Part shown: piece by piece, positions 25,284-34,590 of the stretch | Layout: the number at the start of each line of letters is the position of its first letter | How positions within the stretch are numbered: the first letter of the stretch is position 1 | DNA from: Butyricicoccus sp. | GTDB taxonomy: Bacteria; Bacillota; Clostridia; Oscillospirales; Butyricicoccaceae | Length of the DNA stretch: 49,413 bases | Assembly (NCBI GenBank): GCA_020025885.1 | Contig: JAHHRJ010000010.1 | Span: 1 to 49,413, forward strand | Direction: 5' to 3' | Position numbers and translations under genes: made by a program | The notes under the pieces: generated by a model | Told to the model about the DNA's origin: nothing | The model's input: only the letters and a program-made list of their open reading frames with translations | Database searches by the model: none

Positions 25284-25662
25284 CAGGTTTTAATTAAAAA
25301 ATATGAAAAGTTGTCTGGTTGCAGCATCTTTCTGAAAGAGTTGTATTTTATTCCGAATTCTTTTGTGCATATTGACGATTTTCTTTTTGATGCTCTAACC
25401 ATCGCGTTCTTATAAAAATTAAATGAAACGAACTATATTCTCTATAAAACATGTATATTCTTCCTATTTCATTATATTTTTGTCATCCATCTATAAATTT
25501 AAACAAATTTTTGTAATTTTCTCTTTCTTTTGTCTATATTCTCATAGTCCATCCTACATTTGCTGCGTAAAACCGATTCATACATACGAGAAAAAAACTA
25601 TATAAAATAAGAGTATCGATCTATGCTTCCAATCTGTTTCTGACATCATTTTGTGGTGTTAT
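25284..25662. other. AT-rich intergenic region, nothing recognised
   Basis: Highly AT-rich spacer between the tct promoter and repeat copy 4. A 60-codon frame at 25423-25605 has no ribosome site and strongly biased composition, so I do not call it a gene. No RNA element is recognisable. Confidence 0.5.
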
Positions 25663-25672
25663 AAAAAAACAA

Positions 25673-25939
25673 GCGCCAGCATAAACTGACGCCTCAAGCT
25701 TGTCGAAAAAGTCTTTTCACTGTTTTGCCTTGGAGCGAAGCGACCCTAAATTTTCAAAATCCAAGGACATGCGCCTTGGATTTTGCCCGCGACCCGCGCA
25801 AACGTGCGCGGAACCGGGGTATCAGAGCCGGTTTCTACCGGAACTGGCTCTGTATCTAGGGGGACTGGCTTCCCCTAGAAAGGCTGTCAAAGTTCTTCGA
25901 CAGTCTCAACCGCCCACTTATGTAGGCGATTTGTTTTAT
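25673..25939 (+). repeat. Terminator-bracketed hairpin repeat, copy 4 (full-length)
   Basis: Left bracketing hairpin at 25673-25692 (GCG.CAG/CTG.CGC) after seven A; right hairpin at 25911-25928 (CGCC.../...GGCG) before a T-rich tract. The core holds, in order: a left-end module; a perfect 12-bp stem at 25755-25785 (CAAAATCCAAGG/CCTTGGATTTTG); a CCGCGC/GCGCGG hairpin; a CAGAGCC/GGCTCTG hairpin; a CTAGGGG/CCCCTAG hairpin; and a CTGTC/GACAG right-end hairpin. This copy lies between two divergent genes, where no known transcript ends. Confidence 0.85.
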
Positions 25940-26055
25940 TGCCAAAATGTATCCCGCTTCGCGTAGAAATATGTTATAATAGAAACAATCACTTTATTTG
26001 AATTGTCTGCAATCAAGGTCCCTATTTTATAAAATTCCCAACAGGAGGTTTTTCT

Positions 26056-27243
26056 ATGCAGAACTTTACATACTGCGCTCCAACCAAGGTCATTTTCGGT
26101 CGCGGAGTCGAATCACAAATCGGCAGTACGCTCAAAGACTTGGGCGCTTCCCGCGTGCTTTTGCACTATGGCAGCGGCTCCGTCAAAAAAACTGGGCTTC
26201 TAGACAAGGTCATCGCATCGCTTACCGAGGCTGGGCTTTCCTATGCCGAGCTTGGTGGTGTTGCGCCAAACCCAAAGCTGTCCTTTATCCATGAGGGGAT
26301 CTCTTTCTGTCAGGCAGAAAAAATTGATTTCATTCTTGCTGTGGGCGGCGGCTCCGTTATCGACTCGGCAAAGGCGATCGGTGTGGGTCTTGCAACCGGA
26401 AATGATCCTTGGCAGTATGCTTCCACGGGTACACATCCAGAGACAAATGAGGTCTTTCCTGTCGGTGTTGTGCTGACCCTTGCCGCCGCTGGCAGCGAAA
26501 TGTCCAACTCTGACGTCATCACCAACGATCTTGTGACCCCATGGGTCAAGCAGGGCATTACTTCCGAGACCCTTCGCCCGCTCGTAGCATTCTTAAATCC
26601 AGAAAATACCTATACCGTTTCCAAGTTCCAGACAGGCTGCGGCATTGTGGATATCATGATGCATACCATGGAGCGTTATCTGACAGGCGACGGCGAATGT
26701 GATCTCACCGAGCGGCTGGCGGAGGCACTTTTGGTTTCCGTGCGCGAGGCTGGTCGCATCGCGATCGCGCACCCGGAAGACTACGAAGCACGTGCAACAC
26801 TGATGTGGGCTTCTTCCCTGTCTCATAATGATGTGACAGGCTGTGGCAAACAGCGCAAATTCCCTGTGCATAAGCTAGAGCACCCAATTTCTGCACTGCA
26901 TGATACCGTGGCGCACGGCGCCGGTCTATCCGTTCTCTTCCCCGCATGGGCGCAGTATGTTATGCAGCATGATATGATGAAATTTGCACAGCTTGCAAAC
27001 CGTGTTTGGGATTGCCCCATGAACTTCGACCATCCTGAGCGCACCGCACAGGCAGGCATTGAGGTGATGAAACGCTACTTCACTGAAATCGGTATGCCGA
27101 CCCGTATGTCTGAGCTTGGTCTGACCCCAGAAGACTACGCCCCTATTATCGAACTCACCACCAAGGGGGGCGTACAGCCTGTTAAGAGTTATATCGATCT
27201 GTACCCTGAGGATATCCGTGCAATTTATACGCTTGCTGAATAA
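26056..27243 (+). CDS. Iron-containing alcohol dehydrogenase (butanol dehydrogenase type)
   Basis: A 395-residue cytoplasmic group III alcohol dehydrogenase of the BDH/YqhD class, reducing aldehydes with NAD(P)H. The nucleotide motif GGGSVIDSAKAIG begins near residue 96. Metal ligands are expected in GIVDIMMHTMERY (about 197-209) and in HELEHPISALHDTVAHGAG-like sequence near 270-295 (here KLEHPISALHDTVAHGAGLSV). ACAGGAGG lies 8 nt before the ATG. It is followed after 16 nt by an exported protein gene, an odd operon partner. Exact substrate cannot be read from sequence. Confidence 0.93.
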   Translation: MQNFTYCAPTKVIFGRGVESQIGSTLKDLGASRVLLHYGSGSVKKTGLLDKVIASLTEAGLSYAELGGVAPNPKLSFIHEGISFCQAEKIDFILAVGGGSVIDSAKAIGVGLATGNDPWQYASTGTHPETNEVFPVGVVLTLAAAGSEMSNSDVITNDLVTPWVKQGITSETLRPLVAFLNPENTYTVSKFQTGCGIVDIMMHTMERYLTGDGECDLTERLAEALLVSVREAGRIAIAHPEDYEARATLMWASSLSHNDVTGCGKQRKFPVHKLEHPISALHDTVAHGAGLSVLFPAWAQYVMQHDMMKFAQLANRVWDCPMNFDHPERTAQAGIEVMKRYFTEIGMPTRMSELGLTPEDYAPIIELTTKGGVQPVKSYIDLYPEDIRAIYTLAE

Positions 27244-27259
27244 AGCAGGAGGTTTTTTG

Positions 27260-28561
27260 ATGAAACGTTTCTTTTCTCGTATGTGCGGTGCTGCATTCGC
27301 TGCATCGCTTATGCTTGCCGCTGTACCAGCACCGACTGCCGCTGCCGCTGGCATTCAGGTAACGCTAGACGACAAGGCGCTCTCTTTTTCCGATGCACAG
27401 CCGCTTATGCGCAATGACCGTACCTTTGTCCCCTTCCGTGCCATTTTTGAGAGCATGGGTGCTTCGGTTTCTTGGGACAACGCATCCCGCACGGTCATTG
27501 CAAAGCGCGGTGACCGCACCGTACAGCTGACTATCGGACGCAAAGCATGTTCTGTGACTCGCGATGGTGCAGATCGCTCCTTTACTACCGATGCCGCTCC
27601 ATTTATCGAAGGCGGTCGCACCTATGTTCCGGTTCGCTTTGCTGCCCAGGCACTTGGCGCTGCCGTTGGCTGGGATAACAACAGCCAAACTGTTATCATC
27701 GCAGATACGGAAACTATGATGCGCACCGCATTCAATGGACAATTCGAAAATATCAATGCGATCGTAAAATTTGCAGGCACCTGCGTACCTGTTATGCCGC
27801 GCTCTGTGACCGGCTCACTCGGTGCAACCTTCACATTCCATACCGCAATGGGTGATATTCCAGCAACTGTCATCGGCTCTCTCTCCGGCAAGGAAAATTT
27901 GGAAGCAACCGAACTGACCGCAAACATCAAAACCGATCGTTCTGCAATCGAGTCTGCGATCATCGCCAACGAAGGCATCAATGTAATCGACGAAAATGTG
28001 GATACCTTGCTCAAAAAGCTTGAAAATGTGACTGTAGACAGCATTATCAGCCGCGCGGACGGAAAGCTGTATCTCAAGTCGGACTTTTTGACCGAACTTG
28101 GCATTTCAAAGGGCACATGGGCAATGAAGCCGCTTGATCTGAGTGCAGGACTCACCGCTATTAAGAATGCAGATGCAATCGACTTTGTATGTGCAATGGC
28201 GCAGCAGCAAACTTTATCGCTCGGAAACAGCGTCGTACAGATTCGTCAAGTGATCGAGCGTCTGTCCGATCAGTCCGCTTCTCTGGCTGGTGCAAACATT
28301 GGCAGTGCTGGTCTGCACTATCAGGCAGACGCTTCCACCACCATGGATCTGACGCTTTCCTCCGATCAGGCACTCACCATTGTGCGCACTGTATCCCCAG
28401 ATGGCAACACGACTTCCCCCATGTCCAAAATGACGTTCGTACAGCGCACAACTGGCACCTCAATCACTTACGAAAAAAATACAGGCAGTTACAGTGCAGC
28501 CGTTCGCATTGACCTGACACCGGGCGCTTCCACATCCGCACCTGCAATTCGTCCTGCATAA
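27260..28561 (+). CDS. Exported protein with copper-amine-oxidase N-terminal domain
   Basis: A 433-residue secreted protein. The ATG at 27260 has AGGAGGT upstream and begins a signal peptide (about 1-35, rich in Ala). A copper amine oxidase N-terminal domain (about 35-150) shows two copies of the motif FVPFRAIFESMGASVSWD / YVPVRFAAQALGAAVGWD. The remaining 280 residues match nothing I know; they are predicted soluble and extracytoplasmic. These domains in Clostridia are stalk modules, without copper catalysis. Likely co-transcribed with the alcohol dehydrogenase. Confidence 0.88.
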   Translation: MKRFFSRMCGAAFAASLMLAAVPAPTAAAAGIQVTLDDKALSFSDAQPLMRNDRTFVPFRAIFESMGASVSWDNASRTVIAKRGDRTVQLTIGRKACSVTRDGADRSFTTDAAPFIEGGRTYVPVRFAAQALGAAVGWDNNSQTVIIADTETMMRTAFNGQFENINAIVKFAGTCVPVMPRSVTGSLGATFTFHTAMGDIPATVIGSLSGKENLEATELTANIKTDRSAIESAIIANEGINVIDENVDTLLKKLENVTVDSIISRADGKLYLKSDFLTELGISKGTWAMKPLDLSAGLTAIKNADAIDFVCAMAQQQTLSLGNSVVQIRQVIERLSDQSASLAGANIGSAGLHYQADASTTMDLTLSSDQALTIVRTVSPDGNTTSPMSKMTFVQRTTGTSITYEKNTGSYSAAVRIDLTPGASTSAPAIRPA

Positions 28562-28596
28562 CCATAAAACCGCAAAAAAACTTTTTTAACAAACTG

Positions 28597-28628
28597 AACC
28601 AGTCACCAAAATCGTGACTGGTTTTTTG
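28597..28628 (+). terminator. Intrinsic terminator after the ADH operon
   Basis: Stem AACCAGTCAC (28597-28606) / GTGACTGGTT (28614-28623), then a T-run. The rest of the gap to the nifS promoter is AT-rich with nothing recognisable. Confidence 0.88.
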
Positions 28629-28796
28629 TAATTTTTACATTTATTTTTTTGTTTCGTTGTAAAAGCAATTGCAATTCTATCACAAAGATAGTAAACTTAA
28701 TTTCAGAAGTAATCTACTCCGATTGCTTTGCACAAACTATAACAAATCGGTGCAAAATAGCTGATTTTCTGAATATGTAATTGTAGAAAATCATGC

Positions 28797-28826
28797 TTGA
28801 TAATTCCTACTGCATCGGTGTATATT
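28797..28826 (+). promoter_or_regulatory. nifS-nifU promoter
   Basis: TTGATA (28797-28802) and TATATT (28821-28826) with an 18-nt spacer, 40 nt before nifS. No clear IscR-type site is visible and no Rrf2 regulator gene is adjacent. Confidence 0.55.
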
Positions 28827-28865
28827 AAATACAGAACATAAACTCCATAAGGAGGAGAATTATAA

Positions 28866-30092
28866 ATGAATCGTTTTGTTTATGCAGACAATGCGGCAAC
28901 TACGCCAATGTCTGAATCTGTATACGAGGCTATGAAGCCCTACCTGACCGAGTTCTACGGCAACCCATCTTCCCTTTACCGTATTGGTCGCGAGACACAC
29001 CGCGCGCTCGATGCTGCACGCAAAAAGGTTGCTCAGGCAATCGGTGCAGCTGAAGCCAAGGAGATTATCTTCACTGGCGGCGGCTCTCAGGCGGACAACC
29101 TTGCGATCCGTGGCTATGTCAAGGGACGTACTGCACGCGGTCGCAAGCATATCATTACCTCCAAAATCGAGCACCATGCAGTTCTTTATACCTGCGAGGC
29201 ACTTGAAAAGGAAGGCTATCCAGTCACTTATCTGGATGTTGACAGCGAAGGTCATGTAGACCTCGATCAGCTGAAGTCTGTGATTTCTGACCAAACCGCA
29301 ATCGTCAGCATTATGGCTGCCAACAATGAGATCGGTACCATTCAGGATCTGAAGGCAATCGCTGAGATTGCACATGCACATGGCGCTGTATTCCACACAG
29401 ACGCAGTACAGGCTGTTGGTCATATGCACATCAACGTACAGGAAATGGGCATCGATCTGCTTTCCCTGTCCGGTCATAAGTTCCGTGGTCCAAAGGGCAT
29501 CGGTGCACTCTATATCCGCAAGGGTATCGCACTCGATCCGCTGGTACATGGCGGCGGTCAGGAACGCGGTCTTGCTTCCGGTACAGAAAACGTTGCTGGC
29601 ATTGTCGGTCTGGGACAGGCAATCGAAGAGGCAACTGGAGCAAATCTGGATGAGAAAATGGGCTATGTAAAAAAGCTCACAGATCGTCTGACAAAGGGTA
29701 TTATGGACAAGATCCCTTATACTCATTACACAGGCGACCCAGTCAACCGTCTGCCGGGCACTGCTTCCTTTGTATTTGAGGCAATCGAAGGCGAGGGTCT
29801 GATCCTCCGTCTGGATCTTGCAGGCATCTGCGGCTCCACCGGCTCAGCTTGCTCCACTGGCTCCCTTGACCCATCCCATGTACTGATGGCAATTGGTCTG
29901 CCGCACGAGATCGCACACGGCTCTCTTCGTCTGACACTGGGCGAGCAGAACACCGAAGAAGATGTAGATTACCTCATCGAAAAGGTAACCGAAGTTGTTG
30001 CAACCCTGCGCGAAATGAGCCCTGTTTGGATCGACGGCAAGCCGGATATGAGTGCTGCTTGTGACCTGCACCATGACCACGATCATCACTAA
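28866..30092 (+). CDS. nifS: Cysteine desulfurase, NifS/IscS type
   Basis: A 408-residue PLP enzyme that takes sulfur from cysteine for Fe-S cluster assembly. The PLP Schiff-base Lys is K205 in LSGHKFRGPKG, with HTDAVQAVGH (about 177-186) holding the pyridine-binding Asp. The persulfide Cys is C329 in GSACSTGSLDPSHVL, in the extended loop typical of class I enzymes. The C-terminus ends in a His/Asp-rich tail (DLHHDHDHH), a possible metal-binding addition. AAGGAGGAG precedes the ATG. Paired with the scaffold gene 31 nt downstream. Confidence 0.96.
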   Translation: MNRFVYADNAATTPMSESVYEAMKPYLTEFYGNPSSLYRIGRETHRALDAARKKVAQAIGAAEAKEIIFTGGGSQADNLAIRGYVKGRTARGRKHIITSKIEHHAVLYTCEALEKEGYPVTYLDVDSEGHVDLDQLKSVISDQTAIVSIMAANNEIGTIQDLKAIAEIAHAHGAVFHTDAVQAVGHMHINVQEMGIDLLSLSGHKFRGPKGIGALYIRKGIALDPLVHGGGQERGLASGTENVAGIVGLGQAIEEATGANLDEKMGYVKKLTDRLTKGIMDKIPYTHYTGDPVNRLPGTASFVFEAIEGEGLILRLDLAGICGSTGSACSTGSLDPSHVLMAIGLPHEIAHGSLRLTLGEQNTEEDVDYLIEKVTEVVATLREMSPVWIDGKPDMSAACDLHHDHDHH

Positions 30093-30123
30093 TTGTTTTA
30101 TTGAATAAAAGGAGATATCTATT

Positions 30124-30558
30124 ATGGATTACAGCGATAAGGTCTTTGACCATTTTACAAATCCACGCAATGTTGGCGAAATTGAAGACGCAAGCGGCGT
30201 TGGCGAAGTTGGCAACGCAAAGTGCGGCGATATTATGAAGATTTACCTCAAGGTTTCCGATGACGGTATCATTGAGGACGTAAAGTTTAAGACATTCGGT
30301 TGTGGTGCTGCAATCGCAACTTCTTCTATGGCAACTGAGCTGGTCAAGGGCAAGACCCTCGAAGAGGCACTCAAGCTCACCAATCAGGCTGTGGCAGAAG
30401 CACTCGACGGTCTGCCGCCGGTAAAGATGCACTGCTCTGTGCTGGCTGAGGAAGCACTGCGTTCTGCAATTGCTGACTACTACCGCAAGCAGGGTAAGGA
30501 TCCAGAGGCTCTTCTGGGCTGCGCTTGTGACTGTTCCTCCTGCCACTGCGAACACTAA
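30124..30558 (+). CDS. nifU: Fe-S cluster scaffold, NifU/IscU type
   Basis: A 144-residue scaffold protein. The three cluster cysteines are C34 (NAKCGD, with D36 for cluster release), C60 (FGCGAA) and C104 (MHCSVLAEEA). After the normal IscU fold, a Cys/His-rich tail (CACDCSSCHCEH, 133-144) adds five more Cys; it could bind metal or a cluster. It acts with the NifS desulfurase just upstream. Confidence 0.95.
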   Translation: MDYSDKVFDHFTNPRNVGEIEDASGVGEVGNAKCGDIMKIYLKVSDDGIIEDVKFKTFGCGAAIATSSMATELVKGKTLEEALKLTNQAVAEALDGLPPVKMHCSVLAEEALRSAIADYYRKQGKDPEALLGCACDCSSCHCEH

Positions 30559-30595
30559 TTCCAAACACCCGCGGACTTCTTAAAATTCCGCAAAT

Positions 30596-30626
30596 AAGGG
30601 CAGATTGCAAAATCTGCCCTTTTGCC
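30596..30626 (+). terminator. Intrinsic terminator after nifU
   Basis: Perfect 11-bp stem AAGGGCAGATT (30596-30606) / AATCTGCCCTT (30611-30621) with a GCAA tetraloop and a following T-rich stretch. Confidence 0.88.
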
Positions 30627-30674
30627 GTTTTCTTCTCCCGTTCATTTCTCGTTATTTTCTGACAGGAGACTGTT

Positions 30675-33600
30675 ATGCAAAAGATTACATTAAGCATTAA
30701 AAATACTTCTGAATACAAAAAGTTGTACAAAGGGCTGTTTGCTGGCAAAACGCCCGCCCTTGCCGTTGGTCTGCCCCCCATCGCCAAGGCGCAGCTTGCC
30801 GCGGCTTTGCGGCTGGAAACTTCACGCCCTGTGTGTATCATCACAGAAGAAGACACTGCCGCTTTGCGCCTTGCTGCTGATCTGGAGGCATTTTCCGAAC
30901 AGCCTGTATTGCATATCCCCGCACGTGAACTGACCATGGCAGGCATGGAAGGTATGTCTCGCCAGTACGAGCAAACACGAATCGAAGCACTGTCCTGCCT
31001 ATCTACTGCTCCCTTGGTTACGCTGTCTGCCGCTGCGCTCGTCCAAAAGACACTCCCACCACACACCCTCGCAGCTGCCAGTCTGACCATTCGCACTGGA
31101 GACCTCACCCCGCTACCTGATCTCACTCGCCAGCTGGTGACTGCTGGCTATCAGCGCTGTGCACAGGTCGAAGGTGCTGGTCAATTCTCTGTGCGCGGCG
31201 GTATCCTAGATGTATTCCCCCCGCGTGCCCAAACCCCTGTTCGTATTGAATACTGGGGGGACGAGATCGACTCTATGGCATGGTTTGACGTCGGTTCCCA
31301 GCGTCGTGGCGATGGACTGGACACCCTCACCTGTCTTCCCTGCATGGAGACGCTTCCGGCATGTGCACCCGGCGGCGTGGCTGGCTTATGCAAGCTGTTG
31401 GAACAAGCACCCCGAAGCCGACGCAAAAAACATCCCAATCTGATTCGCAATCTGGAACGCGACATCGAGCGTTTGACAGAAACACAAAGCCTGCCCGCTG
31501 CGGATAAATATTTACCGCTCATCTATCCAGATGCCACAACGCCACTGGATTATCTGCCCGAAAATACCTTGTTTTTAATTGATGACACCCCAAGACTGCG
31601 CGAAGCCATTCACGGTTACACACTGCGGCTTGCAGGAGACTTGGAAGCACTCACCGAGCGCGGAGAGCTTCCGCAGGAAGCGGATGCATTTGCACTGGAT
31701 TTCTCAGCGCTGTGCCGCAGTCTGTCCGGTCGCCCGCTCGTTCGTCTGGACACCTTCCTCAATACAATCGACGAACTTGCACCCCAAACGCTTGTCAGCT
31801 TTGCAGTCAATCAGATGAATGCCTTTGGCGGTTCTTTTGATATCGCAGCAGCTGATATTGGGGGATTTCTCAGCCAAAACCGCGCGGTATGCGTGGTTTG
31901 CAGCTCGGAGCTACGCTGTAAAAACATGCTGGAAGAGCTTGCGGCACATGACATTACGGCGATCATGACCGACCGTCTGCCTGCTGCTGGACGGGTGCAT
32001 ATTTTCGAGGGTGCGTTGTCCTCTGGCTTGGAATATCCCGAACTTGGGCTGATTATCCTGACCGAAGGACATGCCCCCGCCCGCAAAAAGCCTTCTCGCA
32101 CCAAAAAATCCAACCGCGACCGCGTAAAAAGCTATACCGACTTAACCCCCGGTGATCTTGTCGTGCACGAGCACCATGGCATTGGACGTTATATCGGCAT
32201 GGAACGTATGCGCATCGACGGCGGCGAACGTGATTTTGTAAAGATCGCATTTGCCGGAACGGATTTTCTATACGTGCCTGCAACCTCTCTGGATCTGATC
32301 TCTAAATACATCGGCGGTGGAGAGCCGGAAAAGGTACGCCTCAATAAACTCAGCGGTGCTGATTGGCAGCGTGCACGTACCCGTGCCAAGGCAGCTGCCA
32401 AAGAACTTGCAGCCGGTCTTTTGCAGCTCTATGCCGAGCGCAGTAGGCTCAAAGGCTATGCGTTCCCTGCGGATGATATCTGGCAGCGCGAATTTGAGCA
32501 AGCCTTCCCTTATGATGAAACAGATGACCAGCTGCGCTGTATCGCGGAAATCAAGCAGGATATGCAATCCGACCGCCCCATGGATCGCCTACTGTGCGGT
32601 GACGTTGGATTTGGCAAAACCGAAGTTGCCTTACGTGCCGTTATGAAGTGTATCCTCGCAGGCAAGCAAGCCGCAATCCTTGTACCCACTACCGTACTGG
32701 CACGCCAACACTATTTGACCGCAATTCAGCGTTTTGCTGGCTATCCAGTGAAAATCGAATTGATCTCACGCCACAAAACGCCGTCCGAGCAAAAGAAAAT
32801 TTTGGAACAGCTGCAAACAGGTATGATCGACCTTATCATTGGCACCCACAAGCTGTTCAATAAAAAAATTAAATTCCGTGATCTTGGTCTTTTGATCATT
32901 GATGAGGAACAACGCTTTGGTGTCAGCCACAAGGAAACCCTCAAAGAGCTTTCCAAACAGATCGATGTACTCACCCTGTCTGCAACGCCGATCCCGCGCA
33001 CGCTCAATATGGCACTGTCCGGTATTCGGGATATGTCCGCCATTGAAGAGCCGCCACATGATCGCTGGCCCGTTCAAACCTATGTGACAGAATATAATGA
33101 ACTGATTGTCAACGATGCCATTCGGCGTGAACTTGCGCGCGGCGGACAGGTCTATTATCTGCACAACTATGTGGAATCCATCGAACAGACTGCCCTGCGG
33201 ATTCAGCGTGATTTCCCTGACGCACGCATTGGCATTGCCCATGGTAAGATGCATATGCGTGAACTTTCCAGTGTCATGAATGATATGAGTGATGGCGCAC
33301 TCGATATCCTTGTCTGTACGACGATTATCGAAACGGGTATTGATATTCCAAATGCCAATACGCTTATCATCGAGAATGCTGACCACATGGGACTTGCACA
33401 GCTCCATCAGATTCGTGGTCGTGTCGGGCGTTCCAGCCGCCGTGCGTTTGCCTATCTGACATTCCGACGCGGCAAGGTGTTGTCCGAGATTGCACAGAAA
33501 CGTCTGTCTGCGATTCGTGAGTTTGCCGAGTTTGGTTCTGGCTTTAAAATCGCCATGCGTGACCTTGAAATTCGCGGTGCAGGTAATGTGCTTGGACCCG

Positions 33601-34148
33601 AACAGTCTGGACATATGATGAGCGTAGGCTATGACCTATATCTCAAACTGCTCGAAGAAGCTGTACTGGAAGAAAAGGGCGAGACCCCGCCACAGCGCGT
33701 AGAGTGTGCCGCAGAGTTTACCCTCTCTGCCAATCTGCCAGTTGAATATGTCAGTGATCCGGGTCAGCGTGTTGACCTATATCGCCGCATTGCGCTCATT
33801 CGCTCAGAAGAAGGTCGCAGCGACTTGCTTGACGAGCTGATTGACCGCTATGGCGAGCCACCTGCTGAAGCCGTCGCACTGCTGGATATCGCACTCTTGC
33901 GCGCACAGGCAAGCGAGCAGGGCTTGACCGAGATCAAACAGGAGAGCGGACGACTTCTGCTCACCTTTGCGCAGGCTGATTTCCGCCGCCTGTCTATTTT
34001 GTGCGGCGACAAATCCTTCTCTGGACGCCTGCTGTTAAATGCTGGCAGTACGCCATATTTGTCTCTCCGACTTGCTCCGAAAGAGACTCCACTGGAAATG
34101 GCGCAAATCCTCATACAAAAATATGCTGACACACAGTCGACATACTAA
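30675..34148 (+). CDS. mfd: Transcription-repair coupling factor
   Basis: A 1157-residue ATP-dependent translocase that removes stalled RNA polymerase and recruits UvrA. The N-terminal UvrB-like region contains VEGAGQFSVRGGILDVFPP (about 158-176). The polymerase-interacting domain (about 485-560) has PGDLVVHEHHGIGRYIGMERM. SF2 helicase motifs follow: Walker A GDVGFGKTE near 640, IIDEEQRFGV near 741, TLSATPIPRTL near 770 and motif VI HQIRGRVGRSSRRAFAYL near 915. A C-terminal TRCF domain ends the protein. AGGAGA lies about 6 nt before the ATG. Nudix and ArsC-like genes follow closely. Confidence 0.98.
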   Translation: MQKITLSIKNTSEYKKLYKGLFAGKTPALAVGLPPIAKAQLAAALRLETSRPVCIITEEDTAALRLAADLEAFSEQPVLHIPARELTMAGMEGMSRQYEQTRIEALSCLSTAPLVTLSAAALVQKTLPPHTLAAASLTIRTGDLTPLPDLTRQLVTAGYQRCAQVEGAGQFSVRGGILDVFPPRAQTPVRIEYWGDEIDSMAWFDVGSQRRGDGLDTLTCLPCMETLPACAPGGVAGLCKLLEQAPRSRRKKHPNLIRNLERDIERLTETQSLPAADKYLPLIYPDATTPLDYLPENTLFLIDDTPRLREAIHGYTLRLAGDLEALTERGELPQEADAFALDFSALCRSLSGRPLVRLDTFLNTIDELAPQTLVSFAVNQMNAFGGSFDIAAADIGGFLSQNRAVCVVCSSELRCKNMLEELAAHDITAIMTDRLPAAGRVHIFEGALSSGLEYPELGLIILTEGHAPARKKPSRTKKSNRDRVKSYTDLTPGDLVVHEHHGIGRYIGMERMRIDGGERDFVKIAFAGTDFLYVPATSLDLISKYIGGGEPEKVRLNKLSGADWQRARTRAKAAAKELAAGLLQLYAERSRLKGYAFPADDIWQREFEQAFPYDETDDQLRCIAEIKQDMQSDRPMDRLLCGDVGFGKTEVALRAVMKCILAGKQAAILVPTTVLARQHYLTAIQRFAGYPVKIELISRHKTPSEQKKILEQLQTGMIDLIIGTHKLFNKKIKFRDLGLLIIDEEQRFGVSHKETLKELSKQIDVLTLSATPIPRTLNMALSGIRDMSAIEEPPHDRWPVQTYVTEYNELIVNDAIRRELARGGQVYYLHNYVESIEQTALRIQRDFPDARIGIAHGKMHMRELSSVMNDMSDGALDILVCTTIIETGIDIPNANTLIIENADHMGLAQLHQIRGRVGRSSRRAFAYLTFRRGKVLSEIAQKRLSAIREFAEFGSGFKIAMRDLEIRGAGNVLGPEQSGHMMSVGYDLYLKLLEEAVLEEKGETPPQRVECAAEFTLSANLPVEYVSDPGQRVDLYRRIALIRSEEGRSDLLDELIDRYGEPPAEAVALLDIALLRAQASEQGLTEIKQESGRLLLTFAQADFRRLSILCGDKSFSGRLLLNAGSTPYLSLRLAPKETPLEMAQILIQKYADTQSTY

Positions 34149-34157
34149 GGAGATTTT

Positions 34158-34583
34158 ATGGATAAAACCTTTGGCAAAAAAGATCCGAACCTCGATTACT
34201 TTGACCGCCCCGGCGCGTATCTGATCTGTATTGAAAACGGCAAACTTGCCTGTGTGCGCACGCCCAAGGGATATTTCCTGCTGGGCGGCGGCATTGAGGG
34301 TGATGAAAGCCAACCTGACTGCATCCACAGAGAATGCCTTGAGGAAGCTGGACTTTCTGTGACCATTACTTGTCCCCTCTGCACCGCAGACAGCTACACC
34401 ATCCACCCACGTATTGGTCCATTCCATCCGATTCAATACTATTATCTTGGCACGATTGGGGAACGTGTGCAAGAACCCATTGAGCTTGACCATACCTTTG
34501 TGTGGCTTCCCCTTGAAGAAATTGAAACCATGTACGTCCCCCAGCAAATCTGGGCGGTACAGTACGCCATGAAACAGGAGTGA
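34158..34583 (+). CDS. Nudix hydrolase
   Basis: A 141-residue Nudix-fold protein. The Nudix box is intact: GGGIEGDESQPDCIHRECLEEAGL (about 39-62), matching Gx5Ex7REUxEExGU. Substrate unknown; MutT-like nucleotide sanitation is plausible next to mfd. AAGGAG is well placed, 9 nt after mfd ends. Confidence 0.92.
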   Translation: MDKTFGKKDPNLDYFDRPGAYLICIENGKLACVRTPKGYFLLGGGIEGDESQPDCIHRECLEEAGLSVTITCPLCTADSYTIHPRIGPFHPIQYYYLGTIGERVQEPIELDHTFVWLPLEEIETMYVPQQIWAVQYAMKQE

Positions 34584-34590
34584 TTTTATT

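Noticed and set aside
25423..25605. A 60-codon hydrophobic open frame
   Set aside because: No ribosome site, extreme AT and Phe/Ile/Ser bias from AT-rich DNA, not positioned in any operon.
25673..25939. A riboswitch or T-box leader for the ADH gene
   Set aside because: The same core occurs downstream of unrelated genes and in both orientations, so it is not a gene-specific leader.
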